NCBI GenBank assembly: GCA_905215155.1
Contig: CAJMPJ010000006.1
Span: forward strand, 55,982-119,981
DNA length: 64,000 nt
Direction: 5' to 3'
Source: an uncultured bacterium
GTDB lineage: Bacteria > Bacillota > Clostridia > Lachnospirales > Lachnospiraceae
The translations under genes and the position numbers were made by a program. Shown here piece after piece: positions 9,309 to 18,671 of this stretch; the stretch's first letter is position 1; every line of letters starts with the position of its first letter. The notes below the pieces were generated by a model that was given only the letters and a program-made list of their open reading frames with translations, made no database searches and was not told the DNA's origin.

Positions 9309-10040
9309 CTAATGCAGGATTTTGCTTAAAAACGCTTTGGTCCTTTCATGTTCCGGAGCTTCAAAGAAGTGTTCCGGAGTTCCCTCCTCAAGGATATAAC
9401 CGCCATCCATAAAGATCACACGGTCCGCCACCTGGCGGGCAAATCCCATCTCATGGGTCACACAGATCATGGTGATATTCTCCTTGGCAAGCTCTACCAT
9501 AACATTCAGAACTTCCTGTACCATCTCCGGGTCCAGGGCAGAAGTCGGCTCATCAAATAAAATGAGCGGCTGTTTGGTGCATAAGGCTCTGGCAATCGCC
9601 ACTCTCTGCTGCTGTCCGCCGGATAGCTGGATCGGATAATTCCCCGCCTTATCCTTTAAGCCGACCCGTTCCAGGCATGATATGGCGTTCTTTACCGCCT
9701 CTTCCTTGGGAACATGCTGCAGCTTGATGGGTGCCAGTGTCAGATTTTCTAAGACAGTGAGATGGGGATATAAATTAAATTGCTGAAAGACCATGGATGA
9801 ATATTTCTTTGCCATTTCCAGATGATTCTTTTTTGTGACCTGTGTTCCTGCTACGGTGATCGTTCCGCTGGTTGGTTCCTCCAAGTAATTGATGCAGCGG
9901 ATAAAGGTAGATTTCCCGGAACCGGAGGGTCCGATAATAACTAGCTTCTCTCCTTCTTTCACGGTAAGGCTGATATCTTTTAAAACCTCTAAGTCCCCGA
10001 AGTTCTTTTTTAAGTTCTCAACTTTGACCATATCTGGCAT
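9309..10040 (-). CDS. Amino-acid ABC transporter ATP-binding protein (GlnQ family)
   Basis: Cytoplasmic ATPase of 243 residues with Walker [11 protein letters not shown]-loop ([12 protein letters not shown]), signature [15 protein letters not shown], Walker [14 protein letters not shown] and the switch His in VTHEMGFA. It is the first gene of the importer operon with the PEB1-like binding protein and two permeases. The length matches the GlnQ/HisP family. A terminator hairpin 47 bp upstream separates it from the Opp-type operon. Confidence 0.95.
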   Translation of the reverse strand: MPDMVKVENLKKNFGDLEVLKDISLTVKEGEKLVIIGPSGSGKSTFIRCINYLEEPTSGTITVAGTQVTKKNHLEMAKKYSSMVFQQFNLYPHLTVLENLTLAPIKLQHVPKEEAVKNAISCLERVGLKDKAGNYPIQLSGGQQQRVAIARALCTKQPLILFDEPTSALDPEMVQEVLNVMVELAKENITMICVTHEMGFARQVADRVIFMDGGYILEEGTPEHFFEAPEHERTKAFLSKILH

Positions 10041-10086
10041 AATTTCATCTCCTCTCTAATCAAATAATCCCTCGATAGCAAAAAAA

Positions 10087-10112
10087 CGCCTAAGGGTATA
10101 AACTCTTAAGCG
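10087..10112 (-). terminator. Rho-independent terminator after the Opp-type operon
   Basis: On the minus strand CGCTTAAG pairs with CTTAGGCG (one G-U) around a 10-nt loop, followed directly by TTTTTTT. It lies about 100 bp after the last Opp gene and 47 bp before the amino-acid ATPase gene, so it could also act as a leader attenuator for the latter. Confidence 0.8.
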
Positions 10113-10215
10113 TCCTCGCTTAGTTTCTTTTTTTAATTGTAGTTATTATAAAAAGATTTGATTGAAAAGTCAAGAATTATTTTTCTAATGTTTTCAAGGC
10201 TTCCTACCAAAAATA

Positions 10216-11196
10216 TCAGATGCAGGAGCATGCCACGAAGTGTCCGGGAGACATCTCCCGCATGAGAGGGACCTCCCCTTCGCATCCATTTTGAGCACTC
10301 CCGCACCGGGTATGGAAGTGGCATCCGGAGGGCACAGAAAGGGCACTTGGAAGCTCCCCCTTTAACATGACCCGGCTGGATCGTTTTGCCAGCTTGGGAT
10401 CTGCCGCCGGAATGGCGGAAAGAAGGGCTTTTGTATAAGGGTGAAGCGGATTTTCATAGAGCTCGTCACTGTCTGCGATCTCCACCAGCCGGCCCAGATA
10501 CATCACTCCGATTCTGGTGGAAATATGTCTTACCATGGACAAATCGTGAGCCACAAATAGATAGGTCAGCCCCATTTCTTTTTGAAGATCCTCCAGCATA
10601 TTTACCACCTGTGCCTGAATGGAAACATCCAGGGCCGATATGGGTTCATCACAGAGTAAAAACTCCGGTTCCACCGCAAGAGCCCTTGCAATCCCGATTC
10701 TCTGACGCTGTCCGCCGGAGAATTCATATGCATATTTATACATGTCATCGGGCTTCATTCCCACCTTTTTCAACAGTTCCACAATCCTGTCATCCATTTT
10801 CCCCGCCGGCATTTTGCCAACGGCATTGAAGGATTCTCTGATGATCTCACGCACATTCATATGGGGGTCCAAAGCGGAATAAGGGTCCTGGAAAATGATC
10901 TGCATCTGCCGGTGGATGGGCAGAAGTTTTTTTCCCTTCCAGCCAGTGATATCCTGACCCTTAAAATGGATGGAGCCGCTTGTGGGATCATACATGCGGA
11001 TCAGGGTTCTGCCAAGGGTGGATTTACCGCAGCCCGATTCTCCCACCAGGCCAAAGGTCTCTCCTTTGCGGATGGCAAGATTGATTCCGTCTACGGCCTT
11101 TACCTCCGCTTTTTTCCGGCCAAAGAAGTCTTTGGAAGGGAAATATTTGCATAAGTCCCTGGCTTCCAGTAAGATTTCCTGGTTTTGGTTCTCCAT
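10216..11196 (-). CDS. Oligopeptide/oligosaccharide ABC transporter ATPase (OppF/DppF family)
   Basis: A 326-residue ATPase with Walker A GESGCGKST, signature FSGGQRQRIGIARAL, Walker B FLLCDEPISALD and the C-terminal cysteine-containing oligopeptide-transporter extension (HTRCGSAQNGCEG...). I place the start at 11196, where AAGGAGGTG lies upstream and the gene begins one base after the stop of the OppD-type gene; the open frame runs back to 11334. It pairs with the OppD-type ATPase as a heterodimer. Because the operon lies beside a pectin-type glycosidase locus, the substrate may be an oligosaccharide rather than a peptide (inference). Confidence 0.93.
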   Translation of the reverse strand: MENQNQEILLEARDLCKYFPSKDFFGRKKAEVKAVDGINLAIRKGETFGLVGESGCGKSTLGRTLIRMYDPTSGSIHFKGQDITGWKGKKLLPIHRQMQIIFQDPYSALDPHMNVREIIRESFNAVGKMPAGKMDDRIVELLKKVGMKPDDMYKYAYEFSGGQRQRIGIARALAVEPEFLLCDEPISALDVSIQAQVVNMLEDLQKEMGLTYLFVAHDLSMVRHISTRIGVMYLGRLVEIADSDELYENPLHPYTKALLSAIPAADPKLAKRSSRVMLKGELPSALSVPSGCHFHTRCGSAQNGCEGEVPLMREMSPGHFVACSCI

Positions 11197-11197
11197 A

Positions 11198-12250
11198 TCA
11201 CTGCACCTCCTTTTCCATTTCCTCCAGTTCCCCGCCCGAAAAGATGCACATAGACCTCTGGGTATCGGAGTAGACCAGGTATTCCGGGATTTTCTCCTGA
11301 CATTTTTCACAGGCGAACTTACAGCGTTCTGCAAAGGGACAGCCGGGGGGCGGGTCCGCCAGGGACGGTGCCATTCCCGGTATGGACTCCAAACGTTCCC
11401 TGCTCCCTGAATGGGGCTTTGGAATGGCTCTTAACAGGGCCTTTGTATATGGATGCCTGGGAGTATAAAAGATCTCATCCGTCAATCCTTCTTCCATAAT
11501 AAGCCCTCCGTACATGACACAGATACGGTGGCTCAAGCTTGCAACCACTCCCAGATCATGAGTGATCAGCACAACACTCATACCGGTGTCCATCTGGATT
11601 TTCTTTAAAAGCTCCAAAATCTGTGCCTGAATGGTCACATCAAGGGCTGTGGTCGGCTCATCCGCGATCAGAAGCTTTGGCAGGCAGCAGAGAGCCATGG
11701 CGATCAGCACTCGTTGTCTCATGCCGCCGGAAAATTCATGGGGATACTGGGTCAGCCGTTTTTCCGGTGAAGAGATGCCCACCTGCTCCAGTACGGCGGC
11801 TGCTTCCTTTAAGGCTGCCTTCCCAGTCATTCCCCGGTGTCTTTTTAAGACCTCGGTCAAATGGAATCCAATGGTCCTTAACGGATTGAGTGCGGTCATA
11901 GGGTCCTGGAATACCATGGCAATGTCTTTTCCACGCATTTTTCTAAGCTGCTCCGGGGTCATGGTCTGTAAATCCCTGTCCATAAACCGGATTTCCTCCG
12001 CTTTGACTTCTGCATTTTCGGGCATCAGACCCATGACAGACTTCATCAGCACGCTTTTTCCGCTGCCGGATTCCCCAACTATGGCTACAATCTCCTGGTG
12101 TTCTACGAAAAGGCTGACGCCCCGGACCGCCTGCACCGATTTTCCATGGGTATGAAAGGTGGTGTGCACATCCCTGACAGACAGGATCTCCTTATTGTTT
12201 TTCTTTGTTTCTTCCAATTCCTGTTCCCTCACTTTACTCTTTCTCGTCAT
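11198..12250 (-). CDS. Oligopeptide/oligosaccharide ABC transporter ATPase (OppD/DppD family)
   Basis: A 350-residue ATPase with Walker A GESGSGKSV, signature FSGGMRQRVLIAMAL, Walker B LLIADEPTTALD, the switch His in ITHDLGVVA and a C-terminal region with cysteines (ERCKFACEKCQ) typical of OppD/DppD. It overlaps the upstream permease gene by 17 bp. The last residue of Walker A is Val where Ser/Thr is usual in other families; this is common in OppD proteins. It works with the OppF-type partner one base downstream. Confidence 0.93.
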   Translation of the reverse strand: MTRKSKVREQELEETKKNNKEILSVRDVHTTFHTHGKSVQAVRGVSLFVEHQEIVAIVGESGSGKSVLMKSVMGLMPENAEVKAEEIRFMDRDLQTMTPEQLRKMRGKDIAMVFQDPMTALNPLRTIGFHLTEVLKRHRGMTGKAALKEAAAVLEQVGISSPEKRLTQYPHEFSGGMRQRVLIAMALCCLPKLLIADEPTTALDVTIQAQILELLKKIQMDTGMSVVLITHDLGVVASLSHRICVMYGGLIMEEGLTDEIFYTPRHPYTKALLRAIPKPHSGSRERLESIPGMAPSLADPPPGCPFAERCKFACEKCQEKIPEYLVYSDTQRSMCIFSGGELEEMEKEVQ

Positions 12251-13127
12251 TCATAACCTTCGGTTCCACGTAAACCCGGAGCAGGTTCCCAAGCTTGTTA
12301 AATCCAAAAATAGTGATTATGATCAGAAGACCTGGGATCAGAGCCATATAAAAGGTGTTCTGCATGGTTCCCTGGGCGCTCTGCAAAAGACTTCCCCAGG
12401 AGGACATGGGCTGCTGGATCCCCACTCCCAAAAAGCTCAGGGAGGTCTCTGTCATGATGGCATCCGCCATGCTGGTGGTGGCCGACACGATGATGGTAGG
12501 GAATACAGACGGAATAATGTGGCGGAGAATGATGGTAAAAATATGGATTCCTGAAAATTCCGCATAAAGGACAAATTCCCGTTCCTTTAAGGATAAGGTT
12601 TCCGCACGGACCAGTCTGGCAATCTCCATCCAGGTGAACAGTCCGATGACAAGTATGATGGATTGAAGGCCCGGCTTTAAAAAGATGCTGACCACAGTCA
12701 CTAAAATCATCCATGGTATGGAATAGAGGACGTCAACAATCCTCATAAGTATCATGTCCACCAAACCGCCGCAGAAGCCTGAGATGGTGCCTACAGCCAC
12801 GCCGATGGTAAGACTGGTCAGCATGGCAAGGAAACCTACTAAAAGGGATACACGGCCTCCGTAGATGACTCTTGCGAAATAATCCCTGCCCACTTCATCC
12901 GTCCCGAACAAGTGCTGAAAGGACGGCTCCTTTAAACGGTTTGCCACGTCTGTGGCATTGGGATCTATCGGAAGGAACGGTGCAATCAGTGCAAACAGGA
13001 TGATCACCGCTAAAAGGATCAGGGAAATGATTGCTGCCTTATCGTGCTTTAATACCAGGAGGACGCTGTCCATTCTGGTGGATCTTTTGTTTTTTCGTAT
13101 GTTTTCTTTCCTTATCATATCCGTCAC
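12234..13127 (-). CDS. ABC transporter permease (OppC/DppC family)
   Basis: A 297-residue permease with an N-terminal cytoplasmic stretch, a first helix near residues 33-55 (AIISLILLAVIILFALIAPF) and the OppC hallmark FGTDEVGRDYFARVIYGGR. The BPD transporter fold with about five further helices follows. It overlaps the OppB-type gene by 4 bp and the OppD-type gene by 17 bp, so all four genes are tightly coupled. Confidence 0.93.
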   Translation of the reverse strand: MTDMIRKENIRKNKRSTRMDSVLLVLKHDKAAIISLILLAVIILFALIAPFLPIDPNATDVANRLKEPSFQHLFGTDEVGRDYFARVIYGGRVSLLVGFLAMLTSLTIGVAVGTISGFCGGLVDMILMRIVDVLYSIPWMILVTVVSIFLKPGLQSIILVIGLFTWMEIARLVRAETLSLKEREFVLYAEFSGIHIFTIILRHIIPSVFPTIIVSATTSMADAIMTETSLSFLGVGIQQPMSSWGSLLQSAQGTMQNTFYMALIPGLLIIITIFGFNKLGNLLRVYVEPKVMNDEKE

Positions 13128-14077
13128 CCCATTTCCCGAATCCGCGGGTCCGTGATGCAGTAAAGGATATCTGACAGCAGATTTCCCAGGATGACCAATA
13201 TGGAGGAGAGCACCAGGACGATCATGACAATGGGGTAATCCAGTCCCTGAATGGCTTTAATAAAGTAAGGACCAACTCCCGGCCAGCCAAATACGGTCTC
13301 TGTGATGATAGCCCCTGTTACCAGAAGGCGGAAGGCCATTCCAAGTCTTGTAATGATGGGCAGAAGCACATTTTTGCATACATGCTTGAACATGATCTCG
13401 CTTTTTGACGCGCCAAATGCCTGCTGCACCAGCACATAATCCTCAGAAAACTGAGTGAGGGTGGAGGAACGGACAAACTTGATATTGGCGGGTAAAAAGG
13501 AAAAGACCAACGTGACAAAAGGCATGATGTAATGCCTTAGAAAGTCCCCGAAGGAAGCCTCCATTCCAACCGAATTCATTCCCACAAAGGGAAGGAGCTT
13601 CAGTTTATATCCCAGGACAAAGATCATAAGCATGGAAAACCAGAAGGAAGGAACCGCGATTCCAATAGAGGAAAATCCGTCGATCAGCTTATCCGCTGCC
13701 CTGTTTTTGTGGGAACCTGCAATCAAGCCCAGAATGACAGCCAGAAGATAGGCAGTCAAATAGGAAGGCAGTATGAGTTTAATGGTGTTTGGAATCCGGA
13801 CCGCCAGATCAGCCGCAATGCTTTGTTTGGTTACGATTGAATATCCGAAATTTCCATTTATTAGTCCGTCAAGCCAGCGGAAATACTGAATAAAAAGGGG
13901 CTGGTCATAACCATATTTTGCCTTGATCATATCAATTGTCTGCTGTGACATCCTGGGATTGGTCATGGCATCAATGGCATCATAGGGTGCGAGATGCATG
14001 AGGGAAAAGCCCAGAACGGTGATCAGAAGGACCATGGGTATGGCTGTCAATATTCGTTTCAATATATATTTGGCCAT
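13124..14077 (-). CDS. ABC transporter permease (OppB/DppB family)
   Basis: A 317-residue permease of the DppB/OppB type. The first helix is at residues 9-31 (LTAIPMVLLITVLGFSLMHL), and six helices are expected in total with the conserved C-terminal ETVFGWPGVGPYFIKAI motif. It is the first permease gene after the binding-protein gene and is separated from it by 98 bp containing a hairpin that may lower its expression relative to the binding protein. Confidence 0.93.
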   Translation of the reverse strand: MAKYILKRILTAIPMVLLITVLGFSLMHLAPYDAIDAMTNPRMSQQTIDMIKAKYGYDQPLFIQYFRWLDGLINGNFGYSIVTKQSIAADLAVRIPNTIKLILPSYLTAYLLAVILGLIAGSHKNRAADKLIDGFSSIGIAVPSFWFSMLMIFVLGYKLKLLPFVGMNSVGMEASFGDFLRHYIMPFVTLVFSFLPANIKFVRSSTLTQFSEDYVLVQQAFGASKSEIMFKHVCKNVLLPIITRLGMAFRLLVTGAIITETVFGWPGVGPYFIKAIQGLDYPIVMIVLVLSSILVILGNLLSDILYCITDPRIREMG

Positions 14078-14098
14078 ATTGTTTCTCCTTATAAAAAA

Positions 14099-14136
14099 GG
14101 GGTGTCTGCCGCAAGGATTTATGCAGCAAAAACCCC
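14099..14136 (-). terminator. Intra-operon hairpin between binding protein and permease genes
   Basis: On the minus strand GGGG...GCTGC pairs with GCGGC...CCCC (with one G-U pair and internal mismatches), followed by TTTTTTAT. Position and U-tract suggest partial termination or 3'-end protection, which keeps the binding protein in excess over the membrane subunits. Confidence 0.65.
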
Positions 14137-14175
14137 CTTCTCTCTTTCTTTTACGATGTTAAACCATAAAACAAA

Positions 14176-15783
14176 TTACTTTATCTGAAGTTTGGAAGTA
14201 TCTTCAAAGGTATAAACAGGAACCAGCTTTGCTTCATCAATGCCGGAGATTCTGTTTGATACCACCAAAAGACGCTTGTTGGAATACAGGGGATAAAAAC
14301 ATGCAGTATCCTGTATTTTCTGCTGAAGCCTGGTATAGATCTCTTTTCTCTTTGCCTTGTCGGTTTCCTTGCGTCCCTGAGAGAAAAGCTCATTGATCTC
14401 AGGATAATCATAGTGCATGTAATTGCTTGTTGCACCGGTTTCAAACAAGCTGGCAAAGGTATCCGGGTCGATTCCCATGATATACCCGCCGAAATACAGG
14501 TCATAGGAGTTATCCTCTTTTTTCATCTGCTGGCTCAGTGCGGTGGAATCAACACCGGACAAGGTCACCTTGATGCCTGCTTTTTGAAGCTGCTCCTGAA
14601 CAAGAATGGCGGTCGTTGCCTGGATGCTGTCTGTGGCACTGTATGCAAGGGTCAGCTCCGGACTTTTATTGCCGGAAGCTGCAAGCAGTTCTTTGGCTTT
14701 GTCCAGATTCTGTTCATATTTTTCTACATCTTCTGTAAAGTATTCACTGTTTGGCGGCATAAAGCCCCAGGGCAGGTCATAATTGGCCGGATCAAGGAAA
14801 ACGGCATCTGCAATGGCCTTTTTGTCAAGGGCATAAAGGATTGCCTTTCTTAAATTTTCATCTGTCACACGCTTTGCATTCATCATCATATAGCCGATGC
14901 GGCCTTCCTGATAAGGGATCACCTTTAAGTTGTTTGCTTCTAAATCCATCTGCTCCACCTGTGCCGGTGTGCCGATCCATGCATCCACTTCCCCGCTTTG
15001 AATGGCGGTCATGGCCGTGTTTTCATTTTCAATGATCCGGAAAACGATGTTATCAATGGAAGGAGTTCCCAGGAAATAGCTTTCATTTTTTGTAAACTTC
15101 ACGTAAGAACCGGCGGAGTATTCCGACATCACATATGGGCCTGTCCCAACCGGCTTTGTATTCACATCGTTGTTTTCAAAGTCGGTTACATTCTCATACT
15201 TATGCTTTGGCATAATAAAGATCTGGGAAAACAGCTCTTCTGCGGCTGCATTGACAAAAGGCATGGTAAAGGTAACGGTATAATCATCCACCTTTTCCAC
15301 CTTTACTGCACCCTCGGGAAATACCAGCTGGGAGTAAGCCCAGCCTACATTCTTTTCATTCTCCATCGCTTCAAAGGTAAATACCACGTCATCTGCGGTA
15401 AACTTCTCTCCGTCAGACCACTTTACGTCATCACGTAAATGTACGGTATACGTCAGGTTATCATCGGAAGCCTCTATGCTCTTTGCAAGAAAATAGTTAA
15501 TGCCATCGGCATTATACATATACAAAGGAGAATAGATCATTTTAAGCGTCATCAGGCCAAAACGGTCACTGGTGGTGATCACGTTGACATTGGCTCCAGG
15601 ATCACCGGCAATGGCATACGTGAAGGTGGAGGCAGCTTCCCCTGTTTTTGTCGTTTCCGCTCCGGCGGCTGATGTCGTTTCGCTTTCTGCACCCGGATCT
15701 TTCCCGCCGCATGCGGTAAGACCGCCAAGCACCATAAAGGATGCAAGCAGAACTGCCGCACCTTTTGTGAATATTTTTTTCAT
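14176..15783 (-). CDS. ABC transporter substrate-binding lipoprotein (OppA/DppA family, SBP_bac_5)
   Basis: A 535-residue family 5 extracellular solute-binding protein. The signal peptide ends in lipobox LTAC (Cys near residue 25), followed by a Ser/Thr/Ala-rich linker and the type II cluster C fold with family motifs such as VKWSDGEKFTADDVVFTFE. Family members bind peptides, nickel or oligosaccharides. Its own promoter is upstream and the transporter genes follow. The downstream order (pectin-type enzymes immediately upstream on the same strand) makes an oligosaccharide ligand possible, but a peptide ligand is equally compatible with the sequence. Confidence 0.93.
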   Translation of the reverse strand: MKKIFTKGAAVLLASFMVLGGLTACGGKDPGAESETTSAAGAETTKTGEAASTFTYAIAGDPGANVNVITTSDRFGLMTLKMIYSPLYMYNADGINYFLAKSIEASDDNLTYTVHLRDDVKWSDGEKFTADDVVFTFEAMENEKNVGWAYSQLVFPEGAVKVEKVDDYTVTFTMPFVNAAAEELFSQIFIMPKHKYENVTDFENNDVNTKPVGTGPYVMSEYSAGSYVKFTKNESYFLGTPSIDNIVFRIIENENTAMTAIQSGEVDAWIGTPAQVEQMDLEANNLKVIPYQEGRIGYMMMNAKRVTDENLRKAILYALDKKAIADAVFLDPANYDLPWGFMPPNSEYFTEDVEKYEQNLDKAKELLAASGNKSPELTLAYSATDSIQATTAILVQEQLQKAGIKVTLSGVDSTALSQQMKKEDNSYDLYFGGYIMGIDPDTFASLFETGATSNYMHYDYPEINELFSQGRKETDKAKRKEIYTRLQQKIQDTACFYPLYSNKRLLVVSNRISGIDEAKLVPVYTFEDTSKLQIK

Positions 15784-15874
15784 AATTTTCTCCTTTCTTT
15801 TTTAGGCAAATCATGACGTACATGATAAATTCCTTTTTCATTGGTACCCGTCCATCTGCTAAAAAGTCAGATTT

Positions 15875-15904
15875 ATTATATACACAACCTGGTGCTTTTT
15901 GCAA
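15875..15904 (-). promoter_or_regulatory. Probable sigma-A promoter of the Opp-type operon
   Basis: On the minus strand: TTGCAA, 18-bp spacer, TATAAT, about 92 bp before the binding-protein start codon. The -35 is imperfect, so activator help is possible. Confidence 0.6.
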
Positions 15905-16016
15905 CTGGTTTTGAATAATTTCCTACTTTTTTAATAGGTATACATGTTAATAGCCCTGTCTCCATTTTCTGCCTTCTGTTCCATGGAGCGCTTTTCCGGT
16001 CTTTCAGAATACAAAA

Positions 16017-16042
16017 ATTCCGGGACCAGCCAGCACCGGAAT
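16017..16042 (-). terminator. Terminator after the alpha-toroid enzyme gene
   Basis: On the minus strand ATTCCGG and CCGGAAT form a perfect 7-bp stem with a 12-nt loop, then TTTTTG. It begins at the stop codon of the 16042 gene. Confidence 0.8.
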
Positions 16043-17682
16043 CACGCTTTGCGGATGGAAAAGGTCCTCTCATAAGGCGTGTAGTCATTAAAATAAATGG
16101 TATATCCGGTTTCGTTTCTCTCTTCACCGGAATAATGTCCCCCAAATTCATGGGTTCCATAACCCGGACCAATCAAAAGTTTCTGATTTCCATGGGTCAA
16201 GGTGACAAATCCGCTTCTAAGAACCATTTCTTCTCCTTTTCCGGCTTTTAAATGGAAATGTTCATTTTCCAGAATGCTTCCTGCCGGAATACAGATTTCC
16301 ACCCGCAGCGGTACCCGATCCAGTCCTTCGGCTTTCACGCCAACTTCCATTCCGTCCGTTAGGGCTTTTATGGTAACGGTCATACGGATTTCACTGCTGT
16401 TTAAAATCTCCCGCTTTTTATGATCCATCTTCCACCAGTCTGACGTGTCCTGTTTCTCTTTGAATGGAAGATAATACCAGCCCTTTGCCACAGAAGTCAG
16501 CACACAGACCCCATCCCTTTCCTCCATGGTCTGGGGAATGAAGTTACGGATATCACAGTAGCTTTCCCCAATTTTCAAGGAAATCAGAGTCTCCTGGAAT
16601 TTAAGATATAAAAACGCACTCTTTCCTTTTAAAATACTGTAGCCGTATTCCGGTGTCTTTCCCCGGATCACCCCTGCTTCCTGAAAATGCTTATGATAGG
16701 TGTCTAAAAATCCATAGCCCTTGAAACCATACTCCTTCATAAAATCATGAAGCATGAGGATGTGCAGACATTCCGGCGCCAAATCTCCACGTTCCCGATT
16801 ATCCTTTATGATCTTATGGGCTGCCCGGTCAAAAACTGCTTCTCCGGTTTTGGCTGCCAGATAGAGATACTGGTAAAAATACTTATCCGGATGTTCCGCT
16901 TTTCCCTGATCCTGTCTTGTGGAATTTTGGGTGAAGATGGTATCATCCGGATCAATGTAGTAAAGCATCATCTTCAAATTCCGTTCCACATAGCCCAGAT
17001 AGGTCTCATCTTTTGTTTCTTCATACATGGAGATCATGGCACTGTTGACGACGGCATTGTAATTTCCGGTGGAACGCTCCGCATATTCCCCTTCGTCATT
17101 GCCGTCAATTCCCTCTGCCAGATATTGCTGCGCCCTTTGGGTCAGCATTTCAGAAAGTTCGGGCTCCTCCTCCTTTACCAGATTGGCCCCCTGCATGAGA
17201 GCGGCTGTGATGGCCCAGCGGTGGTTGGGTGTATGAAAGCCGCCGGTATAAAGTGCCCTCAGAGCTTTTAAAAGCACAGAGCGGCAGCCTTTCTTTAGGT
17301 TTACAAGCTCCCCCTCCTTGGAATACTTTAAAAACAACCGATACGCAGCAATCAGACGTTTAAAGCAGAAGGATGTATCCGGTGCTGATTTAAAATTGCA
17401 GGAGGGATAATCAAAACTTCCGTCCTCCCTCTGGCAGTTCCTAATAAAAATAAGGGCTGCTTCCATGGCTGTTTTTAAGGTTTCACTTTTATAATACCGG
17501 CTGTTTTCATTCAAATAGACCGAAGCCGCCTCCGCCATCGCATAGATGGTCGGCTTCACATCTAATATCGGCTGTTTCATTCCTCCATAGAAGGCATCGC
17601 CTTCCTCTGTTACCTGTATGCTCAAAAAATGGTCCACTCTTTTTTCTGCAGAATGTATCATATGCTCCATATACCGTTTCAT
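16042..17682 (-). CDS. Putative (alpha/alpha)-toroid polysaccharide lyase/glycosidase-like protein
   Basis: A 546-residue protein with no signal peptide, therefore cytoplasmic. The N-terminal 340 residues look like an alpha/alpha toroid (repeated helices, FHTPNHRWAITAAL, GEYAERSTGNYNAVVNSAMI). The C-terminal 200 residues look beta-rich, as in heparinase II/III-like or alginate-lyase-like enzymes. I cannot assign an exact family; the conserved His/Arg and Glu/Arg/Asn/Tyr positions in those two motifs are the best candidates for an active site. It follows the ROK kinase gene by 17 bp, so it probably processes an oligosaccharide taken up by the same locus. AGAGGTGA is well placed before the ATG at 17682. 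Confidence 0.6.
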   Translation of the reverse strand: MKRYMEHMIHSAEKRVDHFLSIQVTEEGDAFYGGMKQPILDVKPTIYAMAEAASVYLNENSRYYKSETLKTAMEAALIFIRNCQREDGSFDYPSCNFKSAPDTSFCFKRLIAAYRLFLKYSKEGELVNLKKGCRSVLLKALRALYTGGFHTPNHRWAITAALMQGANLVKEEEPELSEMLTQRAQQYLAEGIDGNDEGEYAERSTGNYNAVVNSAMISMYEETKDETYLGYVERNLKMMLYYIDPDDTIFTQNSTRQDQGKAEHPDKYFYQYLYLAAKTGEAVFDRAAHKIIKDNRERGDLAPECLHILMLHDFMKEYGFKGYGFLDTYHKHFQEAGVIRGKTPEYGYSILKGKSAFLYLKFQETLISLKIGESYCDIRNFIPQTMEERDGVCVLTSVAKGWYYLPFKEKQDTSDWWKMDHKKREILNSSEIRMTVTIKALTDGMEVGVKAEGLDRVPLRVEICIPAGSILENEHFHLKAGKGEEMVLRSGFVTLTHGNQKLLIGPGYGTHEFGGHYSGEERNETGYTIYFNDYTPYERTFSIRKA

Positions 17683-17699
17683 TCTGTATCACCTCTTTT

Positions 17700-18650
17700 T
17701 TATTGCAGAAGGGCCGCACCGATGAGGCCCGCATCATTGCCCAGTTTTGCCACGGCAAGTCTGGTCCTGATCCGGGAGGTCCTGGCATAATCTTCCTTGT
17801 CTATGATTTCCTGCAAGGGCTTTAAAAGCAAATCTCCGGCCTTGCTGATGCCTCCTCCGATGCAGATCAGCTCCGGCTGAAAGATATTGATTAAATCCAC
17901 CAGGCCGGCAGCCAGAAATTCCATGTACCGGCACAGCACCTGTTGTGCCGTCTGATCCTGCTTCCGGACCCCGTCAAACAGTGTCTTGCCCTCTACAAGC
18001 GCAAGATCGCCCCCGCAAAGCTCCCAAAGCAGGGAATCCCGGTTCTCCTTCATGGCTTTTCTTGTCTGGGCTATGAGGGCCGTTGCAGAGGCATAGGCTT
18101 CAAAACAGCCTTTTCTTCCGCAGCTGCATGCAGTGCCGTTGCGTTCTATGAGGAAATGGCCGAATTCTCCTGCGGCATAATTGACTCCCCGAAACACACT
18201 TCCGTCAAGAATGATTCCCCCTCCGATGCCGGTTCCCAACGTGACTGCAAGCATGGATTTACTGCCCTTTCCGCTGCCGGCCAGATATTCCCCCCAGGCG
18301 GCGGCATTGGCATCGTTGTCAAACCGAATTGGTTTCCCCGGCAGCTCCTCTTCCAGCATGGGAACAATGGGTTCGTCAAAAAAACCCAGGTTGTTGGCAT
18401 ATTCCACCATTCCCGTATCCCGGTTGGCGGTTCCCGGAACTCCGATTCCCACCCCTTCGATGTCTTCCCAGTCCATTTCTCCAAGGGCAGCCGCTTCTTT
18501 TGCAAGGCGGGCCATATCCTTTACAATCTCGCGGGCATTTCTGCCGCGTATCGTCGGAACAGACAAGCGGTTGATCAAAGAAGCATCCTCCCCGACCAGT
18601 CCTGCGGAAATGTTTGTTCCTCCAAGATCAATCCCAATATAGTACTTCAT
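17700..18650 (-). CDS. ROK family sugar kinase (glucokinase-like)
   Basis: A 316-residue cytoplasmic sugar kinase. It has the N-terminal phosphate-binding motif IDLGGTNI, catalytic Asp in FDNDANAAAWGE, GTGIGGGII and the ROK zinc motif CSCGRKGCFEAYAS. No helix-turn-helix is present, so it is an enzyme and not a repressor. It probably phosphorylates a hexose released by the neighbouring GH28/toroid enzymes, although glucokinase-like members can serve general glucose metabolism. It is transcribed with the following enzyme gene; a terminator lies upstream after the GH28 gene. Confidence 0.92.
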   Translation of the reverse strand: MKYYIGIDLGGTNISAGLVGEDASLINRLSVPTIRGRNAREIVKDMARLAKEAAALGEMDWEDIEGVGIGVPGTANRDTGMVEYANNLGFFDEPIVPMLEEELPGKPIRFDNDANAAAWGEYLAGSGKGSKSMLAVTLGTGIGGGIILDGSVFRGVNYAAGEFGHFLIERNGTACSCGRKGCFEAYASATALIAQTRKAMKENRDSLLWELCGGDLALVEGKTLFDGVRKQDQTAQQVLCRYMEFLAAGLVDLINIFQPELICIGGGISKAGDLLLKPLQEIIDKEDYARTSRIRTRLAVAKLGNDAGLIGAALLQ

Positions 18651-18671
18651 AACCCCTTCTTCCTTTCTGAT

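Noticed and set aside
11631..12155. 174-codon plus-strand frame
   Set aside because: It lies fully inside the OppD-type gene on the opposite strand; composition fits an antisense shadow.
16747..17271. 174-codon plus-strand frame
   Set aside because: Antisense to the toroid enzyme gene, no ribosome site and no known motif.
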